A stretch of 64,000 bases of DNA, taken from positions 69,016 to 133,015 of the forward strand of contig JBLWTG010000012.1 of the NCBI GenBank assembly GCA_048270225.1, in the 5' to 3' direction. The position numbers and the translations under genes are program-made. A model generated the notes under the pieces. It saw only the letters and a program-made list of their open reading frames with translations, made no database searches and was not told the origin of the DNA. This DNA comes from Allopusillimonas sp048270225 (GTDB taxonomy: Bacteria; Pseudomonadota; Gammaproteobacteria; Burkholderiales; Burkholderiaceae_B). Each line of letters opens with the position of its first letter. Position 1 is the first letter of the stretch. Shown one piece after another: positions 39,755-49,581 of this stretch.

Positions 39755-40234
39755 ATGGAACAATTTACCAGCCCGTCATCCGGACAGGCCCAAGGGCAGA
39801 GCCTGAGCGCTGGCGCGCAGGCACATCGCAGCAAGGCCGCCGCCGCCTGGCTGGCGTCCTTGTTCGGCCTGTTCGGCGCCCACTGGTGGTATCTGGGGCG
39901 ACGCGGCGCCTGGGCCGTTACGTTGTTCGGTGTACTGATGCTGGCGCTTGCACAGCTGTACCCTGTCTGGTGGGACAGCGTACCGTTCCTGGTCCTGATC
40001 ATCCCCATTACCGCCGGTTTCATCGAATCGCTGGTGCTTGCGCTCAAGCCCGACCCCTGGTTCGACGCCCGCTATAACCGAGGCTCGGGGCAACAGACGC
40101 GCACCGGCTGGAATGCGGTGCTCGCTGCCATTTTCGCCACTTTTGTCGGCGCCATGGTGCTGATGTTCGGCATCGCCCTGATCGTCATGCATGTCTATAC
40201 CGCCCTTGGCTGGCTGGACGGCTATGTCATCTAG
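39755..40234 (+). CDS. TM2-domain membrane protein
   Basis: 159-residue inner-membrane protein. A soluble Ser/Gln/Ala-rich start is followed by a TM2-like pair of helices (AAAWLASLFGLFGAHWWYLGRRGAWAVTLF), then two more hydrophobic segments (PFLVLIIPITAGFIESLVLAL and AAIFATFVGAMVLMFGIALIV). CGAGGT at 39744-39749 supports the ATG at 39755 over the ATG eight codons earlier. Function of these proteins is not known. Confidence 0.7.
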   Translation: MEQFTSPSSGQAQGQSLSAGAQAHRSKAAAAWLASLFGLFGAHWWYLGRRGAWAVTLFGVLMLALAQLYPVWWDSVPFLVLIIPITAGFIESLVLALKPDPWFDARYNRGSGQQTRTGWNAVLAAIFATFVGAMVLMFGIALIVMHVYTALGWLDGYVI

Positions 40235-40295
40235 CCGGCTGTGTTGCGATCCGTCCGCAAAACCGCAGGCAGCGCGGCTGGGCGCAGTTTCAGGC

Positions 40296-40325
40296 TTGTC
40301 CGCAGTGCTGGCTGCGGGTTATACT
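40296..40325 (+). promoter_or_regulatory. sigma-70 promoter for the leader and MgtC-tail-like gene
   Basis: TTGTCC (40296-40301), 18-base spacer, TATACT (40320-40325). Start of transcription would be near 40332, giving an untranslated or partly translated leader of about 270 bases before the gene at 40606. Confidence 0.5.
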
Positions 40326-40353
40326 CGAAGAGTTTTCATATTCAAGGAGCTGT

Positions 40354-40431
40354 GTGGTGAATTCCGACCCCGGCGATAGTAGTAGTCGATCTTGCATCGG
40401 CTTTGAAATCTCCAGGCGCGCGTCCGCTTAA
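40354..40431 (+). CDS. possible 25-codon leader peptide
   Basis: GTG at 40354 preceded by AAGGAG at 40344-40349 and read as VVNSDPGDSSSRS.. to a TAA at 40429-40431. It contains three AGT serine codons in a row followed by CGA, all in the space between a promoter and a downstream hairpin with a T-rich tail (40459-40491). That layout is what a translation-sensing attenuator would need. No homologue is known to me, so this is a candidate only. Confidence 0.35.
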   Translation: MVNSDPGDSSSRSCIGFEISRRASA

Positions 40432-40458
40432 CGGCAGCTCACCCAGCTCCTGCAGCCG

Positions 40459-40491
40459 CGCCCCTGGTCAACACAGTGGGCGTGGTTGTTT
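40459..40491 (+). promoter_or_regulatory. possible attenuator hairpin in the leader
   Basis: CGCCC (40459-40463) and CTG (40464-40466) pair with CAG (40474-40476) and GGGCG (40478-40482) with one bulged T, followed by a T/G-rich run TGGTTGTTT. Upstream segments (CAGCTCACCCAGCTC region, GGCGCG near 40415) offer alternative pairings. It could terminate transcription conditionally. Confidence 0.35.
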
Positions 40492-40605
40492 CCAGAATAC
40501 CGTCCGTATTCAAACACCCGCCATATCCATAGTCCGAGCCCGTCATGGCGCATGACAGGTTCGCGCGCTGCCCACGAGCAGCGCATCAGCACAATGGAGG
40601 GTTAT

Positions 40606-40941
40606 ATGCGTTTCTTCGATCTCTTCCTGCGTCGCGCCGGCGTCCGTCCGGCGCCGGTTCGTGTTCCCAATGCGGTTTCCCGGCTCACCGTCGTGTGCCC
40701 ACGCCATCTGCTGCCCGACCTGCGCAAGCAGATCTATCTCGATTTCGAAGCAGCCGGCCTGCGCGTTTCCGGCCTGAGCATCGATAATGCGCAGCAGCAC
40801 GATATGGCCCGGGCGTGTGTAACCGTCGCCTGCCCCCCCGAAATGCGCTCCGTGCTCATGACCCAGGCCCGCCAGTTGTGCGGCCTGCCTGGGGTGCATC
40901 AGGTCCATTGGGGGCACCGGCGCCAGCATGCATTAAACTAG
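40606..40941 (+). CDS. small protein resembling the C-terminal cytoplasmic domain of MgtC
   Basis: 111-residue soluble protein; GGAGG at 40596-40600 sets the ATG at 40606. The body (RLTVVCPRHLLPDLRKQIYLDFEAAGLRVSGL.., DMARACVTVACPPEMRSVLMTQARQL, LPGVHQVHW) follows the beta-alpha-beta pattern of the ACT-like tail of MgtC/SapB proteins, where a final V..V.W is usual. The MgtC membrane half is missing here. A basic N-terminus (MRFFDLFLRRAG) could form an amphipathic membrane contact. The long leader upstream suggests regulated expression. The MgtC link is a judgement from pattern, not from a search. Confidence 0.5.
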   Translation: MRFFDLFLRRAGVRPAPVRVPNAVSRLTVVCPRHLLPDLRKQIYLDFEAAGLRVSGLSIDNAQQHDMARACVTVACPPEMRSVLMTQARQLCGLPGVHQVHWGHRRQHALN

Positions 40942-40971
40942 AGGGCATCGCCGCTCTACCGGATTGCATCC

Positions 40972-41835
40972 ATGGATTTACTCGACTGGCTCCGGCCCTG
41001 GGAGCCCTCACCGACACTGCTGCTGTTGTTCTTCATCGGTATTTGTCTGTTCGTGCGGGGAACGAGGGTGCACAGGGTAGGCAAGGTGCGCCAGGGGTTT
41101 TTCTGGGCTGGCGTCGTCATCCTGTACTTGTCGCTGCATACGCATCTGGACTACTACGCAGAGCGCATGTTCTTCATCCACAGGGTGCAGCACCTGATCC
41201 TGCATCATCTGGGGCCGCTGCTGATCATGGGTGCCTATCCGGGCCAGGTGATGCGCGCGGGGTTGCCCATGTCCTGGCGCCTGCGCCTGAGGGATTTCCG
41301 CGCCACCCGGGCCGGGCGCATCACCGAGGGCGTGCTGACCAACCGCTTTTTCGTGCCCCTGTTGTTTGTGGTGCTGGTGCTGGGCTTCCTGATTCCCACC
41401 GTGCAGTTCTATTCCATGCTCGACTGGCGCCTGTACCGGTTCATGAACTGGTCGGTGGTCATCAGCGGCTTTCTGTACTGGAATCTCATCCTTGATCGAC
41501 GCCCCAGCCCCCCCGCCGCGCTGTCGCCGGGCGGCCGCGTCATTTCGCCCATCATCACCATGGTGCCGCAAATGGTCGTGGGCGCGGTCATCACGTTTAC
41601 CGAGCACGATCTCTATCCTATCTTCGATCTCTGCGGGCGCGCCATTCCCGGCATGACGGCGGTTACCGACCAGGCCATCGGCGGCCTGACCATGTGGGTG
41701 CTGGCAGGCTTTGTCGAAGTCTTTGGCCTGTTGTTTGCGCTGGCCACGCTCATGCGCCTGTCGGGCAAAAACCGCTTGCCCAACAAACAGGATCGTCGCC
41801 GGAAAACGGCGCCTACTGTCGCGCCGGCCGCTTGA
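40972..41835 (+). CDS. CtaG-like (caa3-type) cytochrome oxidase assembly membrane protein
   Basis: 287-residue protein with about seven transmembrane helices, of the Caa3_CtaG type described from Bacillus, unrelated to the Cox11-type CtaG. It contains LYLSLHTHLDYYAERMFFIHRVQHLILHHLGP, whose many His residues are the conserved core of this family, and TMVPQMVVGAVITFTEHDLYPIF. A role in copper handling or oxidase assembly is inferred from the family. It starts 30 bases after the previous gene; the next gene, a BepA-like protease, follows by 29 bases. Confidence 0.78.
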   Translation: MDLLDWLRPWEPSPTLLLLFFIGICLFVRGTRVHRVGKVRQGFFWAGVVILYLSLHTHLDYYAERMFFIHRVQHLILHHLGPLLIMGAYPGQVMRAGLPMSWRLRLRDFRATRAGRITEGVLTNRFFVPLLFVVLVLGFLIPTVQFYSMLDWRLYRFMNWSVVISGFLYWNLILDRRPSPPAALSPGGRVISPIITMVPQMVVGAVITFTEHDLYPIFDLCGRAIPGMTAVTDQAIGGLTMWVLAGFVEVFGLLFALATLMRLSGKNRLPNKQDRRRKTAPTVAPAA

Positions 41836-41864
41836 GCCGCGTGCAACCGGAACAGGCTGGGTTC

Positions 41865-43376
41865 ATGACCGGACGCTTCGTTTTGTGCAGACATCCCGTT
41901 TCCAGACTGTTGTGCGCGACGCTGGCAGGTCTGATGATCGTTGGTGCGCCATTGCGTGCAGCAGCACAGCCCATGGGTATCCCCAGCATGGGCGCGGCCT
42001 CGTCCGCCGAACTCTCGCCTGAACTGGAGCGCACCCTTGGCGACGCCATCATGGAGCAGGGCCGCCGCGATCCGACGTACATCGCCGATCCCGACGTCAA
42101 TCAGTACCTGACAGACATGGGGCGTAAGCTTGCGTCCTATGCCTCCAGCAGCAACGTCCAGCACATCAGTGTGTTTGCCGTGCGCGATCCGCAGGTGAAC
42201 GCGTTTGCGTTGCCCGGGGGGTATATCGGCGTCCATAGCGGGCTGGTGGTGACATCGGGTAATGAGTCAGAGTTGGCCTCCGTGCTGGCACACGAAATCG
42301 CGCACGTGGCCCAACGTCATATTGCACGCGGCATGACGCAGCAATCGCGCAGCGGCCACGTCATGCTGGCCGCCCTGGCTGGCGCGCTGCTCGCAGCGCT
42401 GTCGGGCAGCGGCGACCTCGCTATGGGGGTGGCGGCATTTGGCCAGGCGGCGGCGGTTGACCAGCAGTTGGGTTTTTCAAGACAGGCCGAGCAGGAGGCT
42501 GATCGCGTCGGTCTCGAAATGCTGCGCAAGGCCGGCTATGATCCCCGCGGCATGGCTGACATGTTTCAGCGGCTGGGCAATGCGTCGCGTCTGAACGAAG
42601 GGCGGGGCGGCGGTGCCTACAGCAGCACCCATCCGCTTTCAATACAGCGAATGTCGGACATTCAGGCGCGCATTGCCGAATTGCCGGCCGTGCATCATCG
42701 CGATTCCGATAGCTACCTGTACGTGCGCGCCAAACTGCGTATTATTCAGGCCCGCGACGGGGCAGCGCTGCGTAACGCTAGCGATACGCTCGTACTGGAA
42801 ACCCAGCGTGCAGACGGTGCGGCACGTTCTGCAGCCTGGTATGGGCTTGCCTATGCGGCCTGGACTAAAGGAGATCGCCCTGCCGCACAGGCAGCGCTCG
42901 CCAGGGCGAGAGAGGGCGGCCATGACTCGCCCGAGATCGCCAGCCTCGACATCGATCTGGCGCTCGCGGACGGCAAAGCAGCGCAGGCGCGTTCGCTGGC
43001 GGATGCTGCCTGGGGAAAATGGCCAGCCAGCCAGGGTGTGGCCTTATCTCGGGTTGCGGTCATGCAGAAAACCGGGCAAGACAGGCAGGCGGTGGACTTT
43101 CTGGCGCAGCTCGCCAGGAAATGGCCCGACATGGCCGTGGTATATCAATTGAAGGCCCAGGGGCTGGAGCGTCTGGGTCAGCCGGTCGATGCCCGCCGCA
43201 GCATGGCAAGCTACTACGAAATGGTCGGCGCCTTGCCGACTGCGGTGGAGCAATTGCGGCAGGCACGCGCCATGAGCAAGGATTTTTACGTTCAGTCAGA
43301 GCTCGATGTCCAGATCCGCACGCTCAAGGAGCAACTGGAGGCCGACAGGCAATTGTTGGAACGGTTCAAGTCCTGA
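41865..43376 (+). CDS. bepA: BepA-like periplasmic M48 metalloprotease with TPR domain
   Basis: 503-residue exported protein: signal peptide MTGRFVLCRHPVSRLLC.. to PLRAAAQP, M48 zinc protease domain with LAHEIAHVAQRH and the third ligand in QAEQEADRVGLEML, then a TPR-like helical half from about residue 270. BepA assists LptD and BAM assembly and degrades stalled outer-membrane barrels. The ATG at 41865 places the signal peptide at the N-terminus; the upstream in-frame extension overlaps the previous gene and is rejected. Convergent with the YheT-like gene. Confidence 0.9.
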   Translation: MTGRFVLCRHPVSRLLCATLAGLMIVGAPLRAAAQPMGIPSMGAASSAELSPELERTLGDAIMEQGRRDPTYIADPDVNQYLTDMGRKLASYASSSNVQHISVFAVRDPQVNAFALPGGYIGVHSGLVVTSGNESELASVLAHEIAHVAQRHIARGMTQQSRSGHVMLAALAGALLAALSGSGDLAMGVAAFGQAAAVDQQLGFSRQAEQEADRVGLEMLRKAGYDPRGMADMFQRLGNASRLNEGRGGGAYSSTHPLSIQRMSDIQARIAELPAVHHRDSDSYLYVRAKLRIIQARDGAALRNASDTLVLETQRADGAARSAAWYGLAYAAWTKGDRPAAQAALARAREGGHDSPEIASLDIDLALADGKAAQARSLADAAWGKWPASQGVALSRVAVMQKTGQDRQAVDFLAQLARKWPDMAVVYQLKAQGLERLGQPVDARRSMASYYEMVGALPTAVEQLRQARAMSKDFYVQSELDVQIRTLKEQLEADRQLLERFKS

Positions 43377-43404
43377 GTCCTGGGCGGGCCGGGCCAGGCG
43401 GATA

Positions 43405-43431
43405 AAGCCTGCGTATGCAGTTTGCAGGCTT
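43405..43431 (-). terminator. possible terminator between convergent bepA and yheT-like genes
   Basis: AAGCCTGC (43405-43412) pairs with GCAGGCTT (43424-43431) around an 11-base loop. On the minus strand the stem is followed by TATCC, a poor T-run, so activity is uncertain. Confidence 0.35.
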
Positions 43432-43448
43432 AGGCCGGCGAATAGGGC

Positions 43449-44543
43449 TTAGCTGCGCAGCTCGAAGAACCGGGCCAGCCGGTTGGGCAGCCAGCCCAGG
43501 TTGCCGGGAAACCCGCCGGTCACAAAGCCGGCGTGACCGCCTTCGGCTGGCTGGTGCAAGAGCACGCTGGATGAGCAATCCTTGGAGCCGGGCAGCGAGG
43601 CCTCGGGTACAAAAGGATCGTTGCGTGCGTTGAGCACCAGCGTCGGTACCTCGATGTTCGGGAGCAGCGGCTTGCAGGCCGCCCGTGTCCAGTAGTCCAG
43701 TGCATTTTTGTAGCCATGCATGGGGGCGGTGTAGGCATCGTCGAACTCGCGCAGGGTGCGGGCCTGGGATAGCCTGAGTACGTCGATATTGCCGGGAAAT
43801 CGCTTGGCCTTTTCCTGGATCTTGGCTTTCATGGTGCGCAGGAAATAGCGGGAGTACAGCGTTTTGCCCAGCCAGCTTTCGGACAGGTGCCTGCCGCACA
43901 CGGCAAGGTCCAGAGGCACTGATATGGCAGCGACGGCGTCGACGAGCTCCCCGGCGGCAGAGCCCAGCTCGCCGAAATACTTGAGCATGGCATTGCCGCC
44001 CATGGAGATGCCCGCCGCATGCCAGCGGGCATGGGGTGCGCGCTGGCGCACTGTCTTGAGCATAAAGTCGAGGTCTGCCGAGTCGCCCGAATAGTAGGCG
44101 CGCGCCATGCGGTTGGGGAAGCCGGAGCAGCTGCGAAAGTGCGCAATCACGACGATCCATCCGCGGGCGCGAAAATACTGTGCGATGGACTGAGCGTAGT
44201 GGCTTCGGCTGCTGCCTTCCAGGCCATGAAACAGGACGAGCGCGGGGATATCCGCGGCCAGCGAGACACTCTGCCAGTCCTCGGGCTGCATCCAGCGCCG
44301 CGCGGCGGTATGCGCCAGGCGGGGATCGGGCGTGGTCATCTGCCCGTTGGCCAGCCTGTCGGAGAACAGTCCGGGCGCTGTCCAGTCGAAATCCAGGAAA
44401 TCGCCGTCGGGCGAGTCGACACGTTCACGCACAAAGGCGATGTGATGGTAGTGTGCGACCAGGGCGCCGTGGAGCGTTTGCAAATGGCTTCCGGGCAGCC
44501 AGGCTGGGCAGGGGCAGGAACTGGTGTCTATCTGTGCTGTCAC
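43449..44543 (-). CDS. YheT-family alpha/beta hydrolase
   Basis: 364-residue alpha/beta hydrolase of the YheT/YMC group (AB-hydrolase 4). LPGSHLQTLHGAL is the family opening; ALVLFHGLEGSSRSHYAQSIAQY is the oxyanion region, HAAGISMGGNAMLKYFGE the nucleophile elbow (Ser in GISMGG), PTLVLNARNDPFVP holds the acid and EGGHAGFV the His. Substrate is unknown, with esterase activity expected. Translation most likely starts at GTG 44543, six bases after the stop of the gene upstream; earlier in-frame codons would lie inside that gene. Confidence 0.8.
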   Translation of the reverse strand: MTAQIDTSSCPCPAWLPGSHLQTLHGALVAHYHHIAFVRERVDSPDGDFLDFDWTAPGLFSDRLANGQMTTPDPRLAHTAARRWMQPEDWQSVSLAADIPALVLFHGLEGSSRSHYAQSIAQYFRARGWIVVIAHFRSCSGFPNRMARAYYSGDSADLDFMLKTVRQRAPHARWHAAGISMGGNAMLKYFGELGSAAGELVDAVAAISVPLDLAVCGRHLSESWLGKTLYSRYFLRTMKAKIQEKAKRFPGNIDVLRLSQARTLREFDDAYTAPMHGYKNALDYWTRAACKPLLPNIEVPTLVLNARNDPFVPEASLPGSKDCSSSVLLHQPAEGGHAGFVTGGFPGNLGWLPNRLARFFELRS

Positions 44544-44551
44544 GACCGTCT

Positions 44552-44974
44552 TCAGTGCAAGGTGTCGGGCAGGTCTTGCAGATCGAACAGGCCTGCTTCC
44601 CGGGGTGCATGCGAGGCATGATGCAACACCATTTTCCAACCTGCCGGACCCTTCTGAAAGACATTGGTCGTATAGCAATGCGCCGTGCGCTCGCCTTGCG
44701 GCGTGTTGACCGTGATCTGTTCGAGCAGTACATGCACGGAGGTCATGACGCCTGTCATGATCGTGGGCCTGAGCGGCACGATGGAGACGGGGCCATTGGC
44801 GAATATCTGCTGCCAGGCGGTATGCATGGCATTGTGGCCTACCGTGCGCATGCCCCCGGGGTGAATACAGATGACTTCGTCTTCGTCGGCCCAGACGCTC
44901 ATCATCATCCCCAGATCGGCAAGCCTGAGTGCCTCATAAAAGACTTGTTCAGCCTCTTGCGGTGTTGTGAACAT
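44552..44974 (-). CDS. SnoaL/NTF2-like protein
   Basis: 140-residue NTF2-fold protein of the SnoaL/DUF4440 type (QVFYEALRLADLGMMMSVWADEDEVICIHPGGM, VGHNAMHTAWQQIF, HCYTTNVFQKGPAGWKMVLHHAS). Such proteins bind or act on small molecules; no catalytic set can be assigned. It has three His in the region HHASHA near the end of the core sheet. It directly precedes the YheT-like gene and follows the zinc-finger gene in the same direction. Confidence 0.72.
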   Translation of the reverse strand: MFTTPQEAEQVFYEALRLADLGMMMSVWADEDEVICIHPGGMRTVGHNAMHTAWQQIFANGPVSIVPLRPTIMTGVMTSVHVLLEQITVNTPQGERTAHCYTTNVFQKGPAGWKMVLHHASHAPREAGLFDLQDLPDTLH

Positions 44975-45024
44975 AGAAGGGACCAATAAAGAGGGAAAAG
45001 TGTGCGCGCCGCGCACGAAGAAGC

Positions 45025-45237
45025 CTAGTGTCCGAGGACCTTTTCGCCTTCTTTCAGCTGGTAGGCTGCGCCGCAATAGGGACAGATCGCCTTGCCGGTG
45101 TGGACGACTTCGATGAACACGCGGGGGTGCATGCTCCAGAGGGGCGCCTTGGGGCCCGGGCAGTACAGGGGCAGATCCTTGGCTTCGACGTAAATGGTTT
45201 CGTCCTTGGGGATGGTCGTGGTGGAAGCGCTGCTCAT
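45025..45237 (-). CDS. CHCC-type zinc-finger protein (NDUFS6-like)
   Basis: 70-residue protein with the zinc-binding pattern Cys in LYCPGP, His in SMHPRVFIEV, and Cys pair in AICPYCGAAY. This is the CHCC zinc finger shared with the NDUFS6 subunit of complex I. In betaproteobacteria it is regularly found next to ilvE, as here (59 bases apart). ATG at 45237 begins MSSASTTTIPKDE; the longer frame overlaps ilvE and is not used. Confidence 0.85.
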   Translation of the reverse strand: MSSASTTTIPKDETIYVEAKDLPLYCPGPKAPLWSMHPRVFIEVVHTGKAICPYCGAAYQLKEGEKVLGH

Positions 45238-45296
45238 GGTCAATCCTGAATGATGATGCGGTGTGTCGGCTGCGCAGGCAGCCGGATTGCTTGCTT

Positions 45297-46217
45297 TTAT
45301 ACCTTGCTGAGCCAATGATGATATTTGTCGTTGTTGCCGTTGACGATATCAAAAAAGGCTTTCTGGATTTTTTCGGTGATGGGGCCGCGACTACCCTTGC
45401 CAATGACGCGGCGATCGACTTCGCGTATGGGGGTGACCTCAGCCGCCGTGCCCGAGAAGAAGGCTTCGTCGGCGATGTAAAGGTCGTCACGGGTCAGGCG
45501 CTTGGTGCGCAGTGGAATGCCAAGATCGGCGGCGATGCGATGTATCGTATCGCGGGTAATGCCCGTGAGAGCGGAAGCGATTTCGGGTTCGCACAGCACG
45601 CCGTCGCGCACGATGAAGATGTTCTCGCCCGAGCCTTCGGCGACGAAGCCGTCGGTATCGAGCAGGATGGCCTCGTCATAGCCGTGATCGAGCGCCTCTG
45701 CATTGGCGATGATGGAGTTTGCGTAGGTGCTGGCCACCTTGGCGCGCGGCATCGTGACATTGACGTGCTGGCGCGCATAAGAGGAAATCTTGACGCGTAT
45801 GCCTTGCTGCAGAGCCTCTTCGCCCAGATAGGCCCCCCAAGGCCAGGCCGCGATGGCGACATGCACGCGGGCGCCCTTGGGGGAGACGCCCATTTTTTCC
45901 GAGCCGTAGAACACCAGTGGACGGATATAGCAGGATTCGAGCTCGTTGCGGCGTACCACTTCGAGCTGCGCGGCATTGATGGCATCCTGGTCGTAGGGGA
46001 TCTCCATCTGGTAAATATGAGCGGAGTTGAACAGGCGGCGGGTGTGGTCCTGGAGACGGAAGATGGCCGTGCCGATGGACGACTTGTATGCGCGCACACC
46101 CTCGAAGACAGACAGTCCGTAATGCAGCGAATGCGTCAGTACATGGGTTGTGGCGTCGCGCCATGGCACGAGCTTGCCGTCATACCAGATGAAACCATCG
46201 CGGTCGGACATGGACAT
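45297..46217 (-). CDS. ilvE: branched-chain amino acid aminotransferase
   Basis: 307-residue fold-type IV PLP enzyme exchanging amino groups between glutamate and Leu, Ile or Val. Segments: FIWYDGKLVPWRDATTHVLTHSLHYGLSVFEGVRAY, YIRPLVFYGSEKMGV, PRAKVASTYANSIIANAEALDHGYDEAILLD (PLP lysine in RAKVAS), FVAEGSGENIFIVRDG and FFSGTAAEVTPIREVD. The ATG at 46217 has GGAGA nearby upstream and matches the family start. Divergent from azlC, a branched-chain amino acid exporter subunit. Confidence 0.94.
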   Translation of the reverse strand: MSMSDRDGFIWYDGKLVPWRDATTHVLTHSLHYGLSVFEGVRAYKSSIGTAIFRLQDHTRRLFNSAHIYQMEIPYDQDAINAAQLEVVRRNELESCYIRPLVFYGSEKMGVSPKGARVHVAIAAWPWGAYLGEEALQQGIRVKISSYARQHVNVTMPRAKVASTYANSIIANAEALDHGYDEAILLDTDGFVAEGSGENIFIVRDGVLCEPEIASALTGITRDTIHRIAADLGIPLRTKRLTRDDLYIADEAFFSGTAAEVTPIREVDRRVIGKGSRGPITEKIQKAFFDIVNGNNDKYHHWLSKV

Positions 46218-46343
46218 GGGTGTCTCCAGAAATTGATGCTTGATTGTACCAAGGGCGAACAGCTTACAATAGCGGCTTTCGAAGACGGCCTGCCTGGTGG
46301 CGGCGTATCCGTCGATAACGGCTTTCCGCAAAGGTAGTCAGTC

Positions 46344-47093
46344 TTGCGCCAGATCCGAACTCCTTCCTGGTGGCCCAATGCCAGGAAACGCCAATGCTTT
46401 GCCAGCGGCTTTGTCGACCTGCGCACGGCGCTGGTGGCAACCAGCGTCTGGGGACTGGTGACCGGTGTGGCCATGGTCAAGTCCGGCCTGACCGAAAGCA
46501 TGGCCACCCTCATGACCGTGCTGGTCTATGCAGGCTCCGCCCAATTGACGTCCCTGCCGCTCATCGCCTCGTCCGAGCCGCTCTGGTTGATTTTCATGGC
46601 GGCTACCGTCGTCAATATCCGCTTTCTGATTTTCGGGGCCGCCCTTCAGCCGTATTTCCGCCATCTGTCGTGGCCCAAACGCCTCGCGCTCGGCTATATC
46701 TCCAGTGACATTTCCTTCGTGGTGTTCATGGCGCGCTATGGCGAGAGCCCGGGCGGGGATCGCCAGGAGCAGCTCTGGTATTACCTGGGCATTGTGCTGC
46801 CATGCTGGCTGTCGTGGTACGGCTTTTCGTTGATGGGCGTATATCTGGGCGCATTTGTCCCGGCGTCCTGGTCGCTGGATTTTGCAGCCATCCTTGCCTT
46901 GCTGGCCATCATCATTCCGCTGGTGCGGACCCGGCCCATGCTCATGTGCCTGATCGTTGCCAGCGCGATAGCGTGGGCGGGCCAGTTGCTGCCGATGCGG
47001 CTGGGTCTGGCGGGCGCCGTGGCGGGCGGGGTGCTGGCCGGCGTGCTCGCCGACCGTTTCCAGCAGCGCCGCCGAAGCAGGAGGCGGGCATGA
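46344..47093 (+). CDS. azlC: AzlC-family branched-chain amino acid permease subunit
   Basis: 249-residue membrane protein with about six to seven helices. AzlC with AzlD exports branched-chain amino acids and analogues. Family features: FVDLRTALVATSVWGLVTGVAMVKSGL, MTVLVYAGSAQLTSLPLI, VVNIRFLIFGAALQPYF. Start is TTG at 46344 with AAGG at 46331-46334; a later start would cut into the first conserved segment. The stop overlaps azlD (ATGA). Divergent position to ilvE fits the role. Confidence 0.88.
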   Translation: MRQIRTPSWWPNARKRQCFASGFVDLRTALVATSVWGLVTGVAMVKSGLTESMATLMTVLVYAGSAQLTSLPLIASSEPLWLIFMAATVVNIRFLIFGAALQPYFRHLSWPKRLALGYISSDISFVVFMARYGESPGGDRQEQLWYYLGIVLPCWLSWYGFSLMGVYLGAFVPASWSLDFAAILALLAIIIPLVRTRPMLMCLIVASAIAWAGQLLPMRLGLAGAVAGGVLAGVLADRFQQRRRSRRRA

Positions 47094-47428
47094 GCGGCGC
47101 AGTGTCACACGACAGTCTCTATATCCTCGGAGCCATTGCAGTGCTGGTGCTGTGCAGCTTCCTGACACGCACCAGTTACTTCCTGTTCGGCGACCGCATG
47201 CCGCTCTCCGACGGCGTGCGCAAGGCATTGCGCTATGCGCCGACGGCGGCGCTGGTCGCCATTGTCATCCCCGAGGTACTGCCCTGGCATGCGGGCATGC
47301 TCCCCGAGCTTGATGTCAAGCTGTTCGCCGCCGTGATTGCGGTGCTGCTGTTCCTGCGTACCCGGAGCAGTGTGCTGCTCATTGCAGGCGGGATGGTCGC
47401 ATTCTGGATATTGAACGCCATCATCTGA
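47090..47428 (+). CDS. azlD: AzlD-family branched-chain amino acid transport subunit
   Basis: 112-residue membrane protein with three to four helices (ILGAIAVLVLCSFLTRTSYFLFGDRMPL, ALRYAPTAALVAIVIPEVLPW, VIAVLLFLRTRSSVLLIAGGMVAFWIL). Partner of AzlC; the four-base stop/start overlap indicates coupled translation and a fixed ratio. Confidence 0.88.
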   Translation: MSGAVSHDSLYILGAIAVLVLCSFLTRTSYFLFGDRMPLSDGVRKALRYAPTAALVAIVIPEVLPWHAGMLPELDVKLFAAVIAVLLFLRTRSSVLLIAGGMVAFWILNAII

Positions 47429-47681
47429 TGGCGCAGAAGGCACCGGTCCTCGATACGAGGAGGGCTTGCGCTGGCGGGTTGCCCAGCCCTGGCCGTCATT
47501 GCGCATGGTCTGCCTGATTTTGGGCGAAAATGTCTTGTTTTTACGACAATTAGGTGTTTTTTCGGGGTTTGCCGACTTGCGAACGGGTCCCGAATATGGC
47601 AGAGCGGCCGTCAGGGGAGTAAAATACGCGGGCTAAGACAGCCGCACGGGATGCTCCCGCGCAGTGCGCAAACCATTTTCA

Positions 47682-49079
<1,398 letters not shown>

Positions 49080-49126
49080 CACGCTGGCGGTCAGCAGGCC
49101 AGGCCGGGGGAATTGCCGCCGGCTGC

Positions 49127-49513
49127 TCAGGCCGCAGGCAGCAGCGCTGCCAGGGCCCTGGGGCCTTCCTCGATGAGCGGCGTACGCTGATCATAGCGCT
49201 CGACCAGTCGCTCCAGGTGGCCGATATGCGGCAGCAGCGTCCCGAAAAACACATTTCCCGACTGATTCTGAATCAGAAGCGTGGGAAAATTCTCCACATC
49301 GTCATCGTCGAGCAGTTCTGGATTTTCTTCGATATCCACCCAGGCAAAGACATGCTGCGGCCAGCGGCCGGCCAGCTCGTCAAAGGCAGGGCGGTATTCG
49401 GTGCAGGTGCCGCACCAGGCCGCGCAATAGCAGACAATCACCAGCCCGTCGGCCTGATGCGCAAGTCGGGCCGCCAGGGCGGGGGTATCATGTTCGGGAT
49501 CAAAAACCGGCAT
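49127..49513 (-). CDS. thioredoxin-like protein
   Basis: About 128 residues with a thioredoxin fold: VIVCYCAAWCGTCTEYRPAFDEL contains the redox pair WCGTC instead of the thioredoxin WCGPC; the cis-Pro is in VENFPTLLI. A third Cys precedes the pair (CYCAAWC). No signal peptide, so cytoplasmic. ATG at 49513 (MPVFDPEHD) is chosen; a GTG four codons earlier is possible. Convergent with rhlE and divergent from the EI24 gene. Confidence 0.85.
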   Translation of the reverse strand: MPVFDPEHDTPALAARLAHQADGLVIVCYCAAWCGTCTEYRPAFDELAGRWPQHVFAWVDIEENPELLDDDDVENFPTLLIQNQSGNVFFGTLLPHIGHLERLVERYDQRTPLIEEGPRALAALLPAA

Positions 49514-49581
49514 AGAGATGGTCACTGGTGAGGCTGGGTGATGTTGACTATCATATCGCTGTTGTCACTCAAGGCTAATCG

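Noticed and set aside
47610..47660. GGGGAGTA followed by GACAGC near the rhlE start, resembling pieces of the yybP-ykoY riboswitch
   Set aside because: The conserved junctions and both helices of that riboswitch cannot be built; GC-rich chance match.
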